A DNA stretch of 49,198 bases, taken from the NCBI RefSeq assembly GCF_000424585.1, contig NZ_KE384212.1, positions 54,051-103,248 of the forward strand, in the 5' to 3' direction. Origin of the DNA: Butyrivibrio sp. MC2013. Its GTDB lineage: Bacteria > Bacillota > Clostridia > Lachnospirales > Lachnospiraceae. Positions 42,607-49,198 of this stretch are shown in pieces; within the stretch, counting starts at the first letter, position 1; every line of letters begins with the position of its first letter. The position numbers were made by a program, and so were the translations under genes. Below the pieces are notes generated by a model. The model ran no database searches. It had not been told where the DNA came from and saw only the letters and a program-made list of their open reading frames with translations.

Positions 42607-44253
42607 ATGTCTTTTGAATCAACTAGTAAAGGTATTATCAAGCAGGCCGGGATACTGGCGGGGGCAGGGATCATCGTCAGGATCATCGGCCTTTTGTATA
42701 AGAGTCCTCTTACCTCTATCATTGGAGATGAGGGTAATGGATATTATAATTCTGCATATAACTGGTATATCATCATACTGATGATATCTTCATACAGTAT
42801 ACCTTCAGCGGTATCAAGGGTGCTGGCTCAGAAGTTTGTATTGGGTGAATACCGTAATGCTCAAAAGCTCTTTCGGGCAGCAATGATTTATGTACTTATA
42901 GTAGGAGCCATAGGATCATTGATACTGACGCTGGCTGCCAGGCCTATGGTAGGCGAGGGCGGTGCATATGTTCTCAGGGTATTTGCGCCTACTGTATTTC
43001 TATATGGACCCCTGGGAGTACTAAGGGGCTATTTCCAGGCTCATAAGACCATGGTCCCCACGTCTGTATCTCAGATAGCCGAGCAGATCATCAATGCTGT
43101 GGTGAGTATCATGGCTGCATATTTCATGACAGGATATGCTGTCAGGACCTCTGCCAATAAGGCTGTATATGGTGCTGCAGGCTCTGCTCTGGGAACCGGC
43201 GCAGGAGTACTGCTGGCTCTGATCTTTATGTCACTGGTATATCTATATAACAGGAAATATATCAGAAGAAACCTTGGCAAGGATGCTCATCCCACTGACA
43301 GCTACAAAGACTGCTTTGTCATGATCATAACTGTGGTGACACCCTTCCTCCTTAGTGCTTTTCTCTATAACATCACTCCCAATATCAACCAGAAGCTCTT
43401 TTACCATGTGATGCAAAAGACAAGAGGACTTACAGAGAGTGCCACGGCTTCATTATACGGAGTATATTCAGGTAAGGCCCTGACCATTACCAATATTCCT
43501 ATAGCAATGGCTTCTGCAATGGCTGCTGCCATGATCCCGGGTATATCCGAAAAGTTCATACAGGGAAGGCTCGAAGAGGCCAATACCATAGCTACCAAGG
43601 TCATAAGGATATCTATGATGATCGCCATCCCGGCAGCTGTGGGCTTGTGCGCTTTGGCACGTCCTATTACCATGATACTGTTTCCTCAGAGGGCCTCTCT
43701 GGATCAGGCCTCACTTCTTCTGGCAGTGCTGGCTGTGACTGTTATATTCTACTCCCAGTCTACCATCACCAATTCTGTACTCCAGGGAACAGGTAGAGCT
43801 TCAGTACCTGTAAAGAATGCATTGATCGCGCTTGTACTTCAGACTGTGCTGCTCCTGATCCTTTTATATGTATCGCCTCTGGATAATATGGTATTGGTGG
43901 TGACCAGAGTATTCTATGCTTTTATCATGTTCCTGCTTAATGACATAGCCTGCAGGAAGAGGCTGGGGCTTAAGATAAATGCCATACAGGTATATATCAT
44001 GCCGTTTATAGCTTCTGTCATAATGGGAGGGGCCAGCTTTGGTCTGTATTACCTCATCACCCTTCCTTTTGGAGGCTATCGTGGGACAGGTTATCTTGTA
44101 AATCTCCTTGCTACTGCCGTTGCTATTATGGCAGGCGCTGTAGTATACGGAGCTTTTCTCATAAAGACTCGCGTCCTTACAGGAGATGATCTTAGGAGTC
44201 TTCCCGGAGGCAGGAAGCTGGCAGGGCTTATTAAGATTAAAAACAATACCTAA
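42607..44253 (+). CDS. MOP-superfamily polysaccharide/lipid flippase
   Basis: A 548-residue membrane protein with about 14 hydrophobic segments, of the SpoVB/MurJ-like polysaccharide biosynthesis group. It starts KGIIKQAGILAGAGIIVRIIGLLYKSPL, followed by SAYNWYIIILMISSYSIPSAVSRVLAQK; a central GVLRGYFQ block and TITNSVLQGTG later in the protein also match. The role would be flipping a lipid-linked sugar (lipid II or a polysaccharide unit). The long frame beginning with GTG at 42538 runs through the repeat and the terminator; the ATG at 42607 with GGAG is the correct start. Not a sporulation marker alone, as the family is also found in non-sporulating bacteria. Confidence 0.88.
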   Translation: MSFESTSKGIIKQAGILAGAGIIVRIIGLLYKSPLTSIIGDEGNGYYNSAYNWYIIILMISSYSIPSAVSRVLAQKFVLGEYRNAQKLFRAAMIYVLIVGAIGSLILTLAARPMVGEGGAYVLRVFAPTVFLYGPLGVLRGYFQAHKTMVPTSVSQIAEQIINAVVSIMAAYFMTGYAVRTSANKAVYGAAGSALGTGAGVLLALIFMSLVYLYNRKYIRRNLGKDAHPTDSYKDCFVMIITVVTPFLLSAFLYNITPNINQKLFYHVMQKTRGLTESATASLYGVYSGKALTITNIPIAMASAMAAAMIPGISEKFIQGRLEEANTIATKVIRISMMIAIPAAVGLCALARPITMILFPQRASLDQASLLLAVLAVTVIFYSQSTITNSVLQGTGRASVPVKNALIALVLQTVLLLILLYVSPLDNMVLVVTRVFYAFIMFLLNDIACRKRLGLKINAIQVYIMPFIASVIMGGASFGLYYLITLPFGGYRGTGYLVNLLATAVAIMAGAVVYGAFLIKTRVLTGDDLRSLPGGRKLAGLIKIKNNT

Positions 44254-44266
44254 ATAAAATATTGAT

Positions 44267-44296
44267 GTGACATATGTAGCAAACGGATGATATACT
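44267..44296 (+). promoter_or_regulatory. candidate promoter of trpS
   Basis: GTGACA at 44267-44272, 18-base spacer, TATACT at 44291-44296 with an upstream TGA (extended -10). The leader is only about 45 bases, too short for a T-box. Confidence 0.55.
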
Positions 44297-44344
44297 ATGA
44301 CAATAGAGCCTCGCTTTGGGGAGGTAATAATTAAGGAGTAAGGT

Positions 44345-45355
44345 ATGGAAGAGAATACGATCAAAAAGAAAGTAATGCTCTCGGGCATACAGCCCAGTGG
44401 AGATCTTCATCTGGGTAATTACCTTGGAGCTATCAAAAACTGGGGAGTCAGGAGTGAAGAATTTGACTGCTACTACTTTATGGCAGATCTTCACACTATC
44501 ACTGTAAGACAGGAGCCTAGTCAGCTCAGGAGAAGGACTATAGAGCAGCTGGCTCAGTATATTGCATGCGGTCTGGACCCTGAGAAGAATACCCTTTTTA
44601 TCCAGTCTCATGTTCCTGAGCATACACAGCTGGCATGGGTGCTTGAATGCTATACCATGTTTGGAGAGCTCTCCAGGATGACACAGTTTAAGGATAAGTC
44701 CTCCAAGCACAAGGACAATATCAACTGCGGTCTGTTTGCATATCCCTCATTGATGGCAGCGGATATCCTTCTCTATCAGCCTGATTATGTGCCTGTAGGA
44801 GAGGATCAGAAGCAGCATGTAGAGATCACCAGAAATATTGCAGAGAGATTCAATGGTATCTACGGCGATGTGTTCAAGATCCCGGAACCTTATATTCCCA
44901 AGGCCGGCGCCCGTATCTATGGTCTGACCACACCTACAGACAAGATGAGTAAGTCTGTTCCTGATGGCTGCGTATTCCTGATGGATGATCCTGATGTCAT
45001 CGCCAGGAAATTCAAGAGAGCTGTCACAGACTCGGATACAGAGAATTGTGTTCGCTATGACAAGGAGAATAAGCCCGGCGTAGCTAACCTGATGAATATC
45101 TATTCTGCAGTGACCGGTAAGACCTTTGAAGAGATCGAAAAGGAATTTGAGGGCAAGGGCTACGGAGTATTCAAGCCCTGTGTAGGAGAGGCTGTTATCG
45201 AAGCCCTTCGTCCTATCAGGGAAGAGACTAACCGTATCCTGGCAGATAAGGAATATCTGGAGTCTGTTTACAAGGACGGCGCAGAGAGAGCTCACAGGAC
45301 TGCATTTAAGACTTTGAGAAAAGTATATAAGAAGGTTGGTTTTGTACAGCCCTGA
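44345..45355 (+). CDS. trpS: tryptophanyl-tRNA synthetase
   Basis: A 336-residue class I synthetase charging tRNA-Trp. The HIGH-like motif is SGIQPSGDLHLGNYLGA, the KMSKS motif is DKMSKSV, and the Trp-site stretch YFMADLHTIT and PSLMAADILLYQPDYVPVGEDQ are conserved. Length is normal. AAGGAG lies eight bases ahead of the ATG. It ends before a bidirectional terminator. Confidence 0.97.
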   Translation: MEENTIKKKVMLSGIQPSGDLHLGNYLGAIKNWGVRSEEFDCYYFMADLHTITVRQEPSQLRRRTIEQLAQYIACGLDPEKNTLFIQSHVPEHTQLAWVLECYTMFGELSRMTQFKDKSSKHKDNINCGLFAYPSLMAADILLYQPDYVPVGEDQKQHVEITRNIAERFNGIYGDVFKIPEPYIPKAGARIYGLTTPTDKMSKSVPDGCVFLMDDPDVIARKFKRAVTDSDTENCVRYDKENKPGVANLMNIYSAVTGKTFEEIEKEFEGKGYGVFKPCVGEAVIEALRPIREETNRILADKEYLESVYKDGAERAHRTAFKTLRKVYKKVGFVQP

Positions 45356-45425
45356 TAATAAAGCTCATTTTGACTGTATAAAAGCAGTATCTAGTAAAAG
45401 TCTCTTTGTAAAAAGATATTAATAA

Positions 45426-45473
45426 CAAAAGATCGCATCAGCGGACTTATGGTCCTGCAGATGCGATCTTTTG
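45426..45473. terminator. bidirectional terminator between trpS and rqcH
   Basis: A perfect 14-bp stem CAAAAGATCGCATC / GATGCGATCTTTTG with an inner GGAC/GTCC pairing. The A/T-rich outer arms give T runs on both strands, so it serves the convergent genes trpS and rqcH. Confidence 0.9.
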
Positions 45474-45493
45474 TTTGTGCTTAAGTCACAAAT

Positions 45494-47263
45494 TTATTCA
45501 TCTAATTGCTTTAATGAGCTGATATCCGGCTTAACAGCCATGGAATAGTTGGTATAGTAGACCACAAAGCCCGGCTTTGCACCACCCGGCTTTTTGACAT
45601 CCTTGCGCTTTAGGTAGTCTATCTCGGCCTTTTCCTGATCTCTGGCCTTGGAATAATATCCTGCCAGGGCTGCAGCTTCTTCAAAGGCTCTGTCGGGGAC
45701 TTCATTTCCACCCGTCCTTAGGATGACATGGGAGCCCGGCATGCCCTTGGCGTGAAACCACCAGTCGCCGCCATTTGCCACCTTAAAGGTCAGCATATCG
45801 TTTTGATAATTATTCTTTCCCACATAGATGTCAAAGCCGTCGGAGGAAAGATAGTGAAGAGGGCTGCTCTTATCTCTGGCTTTTTTCTCTTTGCCGCCGG
45901 CAGGTCTCTTGTGGATATAACCGCATTCAATCAGCTCTTCTCTGATAGGTAGCAGATCAGCCTCTGTCAGGGCTATATCCAGGGAGTTCTGAATGGATTC
46001 CAAATGGTCGATCTCTTCTTTTACCTGCAGAGTCAGTTCTTCCAGATTTTCAGCAGTTCTTTTGAGCTTGTTGTATCTGTCAAAATATTTCACAGAATTC
46101 TCATGGGGGCTAAGCTGGGGGTCAAGAGGGATGGTGATGTCTTCCCCTGTGTTGTAATTATTGACAGTGGCAGTCTTTGCTCCCTGGCTGATGCTATAGC
46201 CATATGCATTGAGAAGCTCGCCCCATAGGCGGTATTTATCCTTCTTTTTGGTATCTGCGAGCTGCTTGATCTGCAGGTCGTATTTTCTGATGTTCCTCTC
46301 AAGGCTGGTAGAGACTATTTTTCTAAGGTCTGTGGACTTTTGTCTGATCCTGGTGATGGCACTCTTCTCAGCGTAGTAGAAACGCAAGAGATCTGACATC
46401 CTCTCAAAGGATCTGGAGCTGCCTTCTGCGCCGTTTTCGTAGCTTTGAAGGGGGAAGGCAGCGTATTCTGCAGGCTTGCCATTTTCATAATAGAGTGTTG
46501 GAGTAAATGCAGACTCCTTTACCCTGTTCATAAAGAGCTCGAATACATTGTATAGCCTGGTAAGATTGTCACTTGTAAGCTGAGAGCCGGGAACTGAAGG
46601 ATCCTGGTCTGCCCTGAAGCAGATCTCGTGAGCCATGGTGGAAGCAAAGCCTGTAAATGAGGCACACAGCGCCTTGAATACAGGAGCATTTGATCCTCCT
46701 ATAAGTGACATAAAACGGTCTTTGTCTGTTTCACCGGGATCGGCCTTGGCCTGCTTGTCAGGAACAAAATAATCCCTGCCGGGCAGCACTTCTCTCACTG
46801 ATGAAACAGAAGAGGGGATATGCTTGATGGAATCTATGATCTTGTTATCTTCATCGATGATAATGATATTGGAGTATTTGCCCATGAGCTCTATAAGGAG
46901 AGTGATGACCCTAAGATCGCCCATTTCATCCAGATGTTCAACAGCGATGCGTATGATCCTCTCCATGGAGGGCTGTGTAATAGAGATGATCCTGCCTCCT
47001 GAGAGCTTCTTGCGCAGCATCATGCAGAAGGTGGGAGCCTGAGGGGGGCTGACCTTGTTTTCCTCAGACAGGTATACCAGGGGGAGAGAAGCATCTGCAG
47101 ACAGATATAATCTTATCTGGCCTCCTCCTCTTTCTATAGTCCTTTTTATGGTAAGGACGATCTCGTCCTTTTCGGTCTGTGCTATTTTATTGATCCTGCC
47201 GTCTACGCAGGATGCGGCTATCTCTGAAACAAGACTGGCCACTGTAAATCCGTCAAATGCCAT
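45494..47263 (-). CDS. rqcH: NFACT-family ribosome quality control protein RqcH
   Basis: A 589-residue RqcH/Rqc2 homologue that adds alanine tails to stalled nascent chains on 50S subunits. The N-terminal NFACT-N domain starts MAFDGFTVASLVSEI; two helix-hairpin-helix and coiled-coil parts follow (about 310-440, with KKKDKYRLWGELLNAY), and the NFACT-R domain carries DGFDIYVGKNNYQND and GGDWWFHAKGMPGSHVIL. The residues usually written DR in NFACT-N (as in LDRI) read ER here (SMERIIRI), a conservative change. The start is the ATG at 47263 after GAGG; a TTG two codons upstream is less likely. Confidence 0.93.
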   Translation of the reverse strand: MAFDGFTVASLVSEIAASCVDGRINKIAQTEKDEIVLTIKRTIERGGGQIRLYLSADASLPLVYLSEENKVSPPQAPTFCMMLRKKLSGGRIISITQPSMERIIRIAVEHLDEMGDLRVITLLIELMGKYSNIIIIDEDNKIIDSIKHIPSSVSSVREVLPGRDYFVPDKQAKADPGETDKDRFMSLIGGSNAPVFKALCASFTGFASTMAHEICFRADQDPSVPGSQLTSDNLTRLYNVFELFMNRVKESAFTPTLYYENGKPAEYAAFPLQSYENGAEGSSRSFERMSDLLRFYYAEKSAITRIRQKSTDLRKIVSTSLERNIRKYDLQIKQLADTKKKDKYRLWGELLNAYGYSISQGAKTATVNNYNTGEDITIPLDPQLSPHENSVKYFDRYNKLKRTAENLEELTLQVKEEIDHLESIQNSLDIALTEADLLPIREELIECGYIHKRPAGGKEKKARDKSSPLHYLSSDGFDIYVGKNNYQNDMLTFKVANGGDWWFHAKGMPGSHVILRTGGNEVPDRAFEEAAALAGYYSKARDQEKAEIDYLKRKDVKKPGGAKPGFVVYYTNYSMAVKPDISSLKQLDE

Positions 47264-47309
47264 GATCAACCTCGATATAAATAGTATTGTCAGGCTATTA
47301 TAACATAAA

Positions 47310-48674
47310 CTAATCCATGGTGATGGATCCGTCGCCTATCAGGCCAAGGAAAATATTTGCGATAACAGGGTCGAACTGCTTGCCCTTGTTGGTTACGATC
47401 TCGTTTATGATAGTATCTCTGGTCAGCTTTTTTCTGTAGACTCTGTTGGAATTCATGGCATCAAATGAGTCTGCCACGCAGATCATCCTGGCAATAAGGG
47501 GGATGTCTTCTCCTGAGAGCCCCTTGGGATAGCCCCTGCCGTCATAACGCTCGTGATGGTAGAGAGCGCCTTCCCCGACTCCGCTAAGACTCTTAAAGCT
47601 GCTGAGGATCTCGCCGCCTTTAATTGTATGAGATTTGATGATTTCATATTCCTCAGGTGTAAGCTTGCCGGGCTTTCTGAGTATATTGTCAGGTATGCCG
47701 ATCTTGCCGCAGTCATGGAGAAGGGCTACGTAGTATATCTTATCCAGTTCTTCTCCCTTATAGCCCATTTTGGAAGCAATCATTCTGGTATATTCTGCTA
47801 CGCGGCCGGAATGGCCATGAGTATAGGGATCCTTGGCATCTATAAAGCCTATAAAGGTCTCGATGGCCTCCTGGATGATCTCATTATCACGCATGTGCCT
47901 CTCGTTGTATTTGTGTATCTGAGAGGAGCTTACAGCATAATTGATAAGTGCCAGGAGCCATATCAGGCCCGCTCCGATAGATATCCAAAAGAGAGGTTCA
48001 CCAATAATATTTCTCTTGAAATGGTATGTGAGATCAAGAACGGAGCCAAATATACTGTCGCCTATTTTTACATATAGGATCAGTCCGGGAACAGTAACCT
48101 TATGAGGCTCTACGGGTATTTCCATGGCATTGATCGTGGAAGAGGGATAATATACCAGATAATCACCGGGGTTCATACGTACCAGTACATCGCCGTCGAT
48201 TTGAACTGTGTCCAGAGTATAATCACTTGCATCATAATCTCTCAGATCCGGCACTGTATTAACATATTCTTTTTCATCAATAAACTGATGTATTTCCAGA
48301 GATCCGTTCCAGGCAGAGAGGAGAAAGACCTCTGTGTTAAAGGCCAGCTTAAAGCTATAGTCAGATATTTCATCTGCTGTATTGTTGCAGACATTAAAAT
48401 CATAGGTATAGGCCTGATAATTTGGGTCTGTCAGCCCTTCATCATAGAGATCAAAGCATTTGGTCCAGGTGCTACCTCTGGCAGCTGCTCTGACGGCTAC
48501 GGGTACGGATCCTGCAATAATATCAGTGAAGAGAGACTGAGAGGAATAAGTCCCTTTATGTTCCGTTTTGTTGTAATTATCTGCTTTTATAAAACTGACA
48601 ATAAATAGGAGAACTGCTATCAGCAGGACAATGACAAAGGATATGCGGATTGTGATTAATCTGGCTGTTTTCAT
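47310..48674 (-). CDS. membrane HD-GYP domain protein with an extracellular sensor
   Basis: A 454-residue protein with one membrane helix at about 6-29, an extracytoplasmic region of about 200 residues, a second helix at about 228-250 and a cytoplasmic HD-GYP domain. The HD-GYP motifs are complete: HGHSGRVAEYT near 286, H320-D321 in LLHDCGKIGIPD and HHERYDGRGYP at 373-383, as expected for cyclic-di-GMP hydrolysis. The extracellular part includes NNTADEISDYSFKLAF and a WNG at 122-124, reminiscent of a CBM2-like carbohydrate-binding fold. A longer frame reaches 48830, but it runs through repeat copy C; the ATG at 48674 has AGGAGG at the ideal distance. It is the last gene on this strand. Confidence 0.88.
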   Translation of the reverse strand: MKTARLITIRISFVIVLLIAVLLFIVSFIKADNYNKTEHKGTYSSQSLFTDIIAGSVPVAVRAAARGSTWTKCFDLYDEGLTDPNYQAYTYDFNVCNNTADEISDYSFKLAFNTEVFLLSAWNGSLEIHQFIDEKEYVNTVPDLRDYDASDYTLDTVQIDGDVLVRMNPGDYLVYYPSSTINAMEIPVEPHKVTVPGLILYVKIGDSIFGSVLDLTYHFKRNIIGEPLFWISIGAGLIWLLALINYAVSSSQIHKYNERHMRDNEIIQEAIETFIGFIDAKDPYTHGHSGRVAEYTRMIASKMGYKGEELDKIYYVALLHDCGKIGIPDNILRKPGKLTPEEYEIIKSHTIKGGEILSSFKSLSGVGEGALYHHERYDGRGYPKGLSGEDIPLIARMICVADSFDAMNSNRVYRKKLTRDTIINEIVTNKGKQFDPVIANIFLGLIGDGSITMD

Positions 48675-48698
48675 ATCAGTCCTCCTAAAGACATGGAT

Positions 48699-48846
48699 AT
48701 ACATTCTTGGATAAAACATCCAAGAATGTATGCAAATAGGCCATTTGAGAGCGGCTAGGGCCGCTGGGCCTATTTGCCAGCAACATATTCTCACGAAACA
48801 CGCAGTAAATGCGTGTTTCTGAAGGCTCATCTAATAATACATACAT
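48699..48846 (+). repeat. three-hairpin interspersed element, copy C
   Basis: The same orientation and length as copy A (148 bp); hairpins I, II and III are all intact. The loop of hairpin I is AAAAC. It lies just upstream of the HD-GYP gene's ribosome-binding site, so a transcript of that gene starting further upstream would carry the reverse complement of this element in its leader. Confidence 0.95.
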
Positions 48847-49198
48847 ATTTATTTCGGCAAAAAGAATCAAAGCTGAAGTGAAAAGTTAAATTCCACTTCA
48901 AAAACGTCATTCTGAAAAGTGGAAGTTACTCTTTCAGAAAGGCGTTTTTTCTTTGGCATAGTTCCCAAAAGTTGAATTTACTGTTACAATAATTGCCTGT
49001 CAGAGGGTTTTAAATCCTCTGATGGCATATTTCTGGACATGACTAATAAGCGAAACTCAAACGTACATTTTGCGGGTGTAAGAGTGAATTCCACTTGGTT
49101 GTGGGGGTTATTGACTTGTCATGTCCGATTTGTGCCTTATGCATTTAGAGTTCCTTTTACTTTTTCTTTTTGAGTAAGTAGGGTTTGAGTATCACTTC
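48847..49198. other. non-coding window end with short inverted repeats
   Basis: No reading frame is convincing on either strand. Hairpins seen are TTCTGAAA / TTTCAGAA (48912-48943 area) and a longer TCAGAGG / CCTCTGA (49001-49024 area). The motif TTCCACTT (or its complement AAGTGGAA) appears three times here. It may be the regulatory region of a gene beyond the window. Confidence 0.4.

Noticed and set aside
42607..44253. Sporulation gene (spoVB) as evidence of spore formation
   Set aside because: The MOP family is broad, and with no other sporulation genes in the window this cannot be used as a marker.
44254..44344. T-box leader for trpS
   Set aside because: Only 91 bases are available and no specifier loop or T-box sequence is visible; a normal promoter fits.
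48675..48830. N-terminal extension of the HD-GYP protein by 52 residues
   Set aside because: It runs through repeat copy C and precedes an ATG with an ideal AGGAGG; the extension has no family resemblance.

Overview
The window looks like a chromosomal segment of an anaerobic, low-to-moderate GC Firmicute, most likely a Lachnospiraceae member close to Butyrivibrio/Pseudobutyrivibrio. The grounds are a six-gene Rnf complex, a cmk-ispH-S1 cluster, a cytoplasmic xylan-type GH120 beta-xylosidase, GlgA, an HD-GYP protein, a Firmicute-type 6S RNA candidate and strong GGAGG ribosome-binding sites. The taxon is inferred from gene content and protein style, not from a search.

Layout. 1-4.1 kb: a 71-bp interspersed repeat, then flavoprotein, cmk, ispH and a four-domain S1 protein, tightly packed and partly overlapping. 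4.1-6.3 kb, minus strand: cheR and a YprB-like RNase H-fold exonuclease. 6.4-11.9 kb: promoter, rnfCDGEAB, a three-hairpin repeat and a very large hairpin terminator. 12-14 kb, minus strand: an AP2-like protein overlapping apbE, whose product would attach FMN to RnfG and RnfD. 14.1-17.3 kb: thrC, a second (inverted) copy of the three-hairpin repeat, and citrate synthase on the minus strand. 17.4-22.7 kb: a nucleoside-type BMP lipoprotein plus ABC transporter (ATPase and two permeases). 22.7-24.6 kb: aminopeptidase P. 24.6-26.0 kb: two long palindromic elements in opposite orientation bracket a 6S RNA candidate and an AT-rich orphan gene.

26.0-28.8 kb: a three-gene operon of an MTA/SAH-nucleosidase-like protein, a spore-photoproduct-lyase-like radical SAM protein that seems to lack the H-donor cysteine, and an SDR oxidoreductase. 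28.8-31.1 kb: DUF3048 lipoprotein (minus), the PLP protein YggS, and a 30-residue membrane microprotein (minus). 31.2-38.7 kb, all plus strand: GH120 beta-xylosidase with an extra C-terminal region, a histidine phosphatase, a condensation/acyltransferase-like protein, a zinc-ribbon membrane protein (DUF6320-like), a pectin-acetylesterase-like hydrolase and truA. 38.9-45.4 kb: rho with a long disordered insert, glgA, the second 71-bp repeat, a MOP-superfamily flippase and trpS. 45.5-49.2 kb: rqcH and an HD-GYP protein on the minus strand, the third copy of the three-hairpin repeat, and a non-coding end.

Functionally, Rnf, ApbE and citrate synthase suit a ferredoxin-based anaerobic energy metabolism, and GH120, the esterase and GlgA suit plant-polysaccharide use and glycogen storage. 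The most unusual signals are the repeat families (a structured element with a compensatory base-pair change, and MITE-like palindromes around 6S RNA), the radical SAM operon, the AP2-apbE pair, the acyltransferase/DUF6320/esterase cluster and the enlarged GH120.
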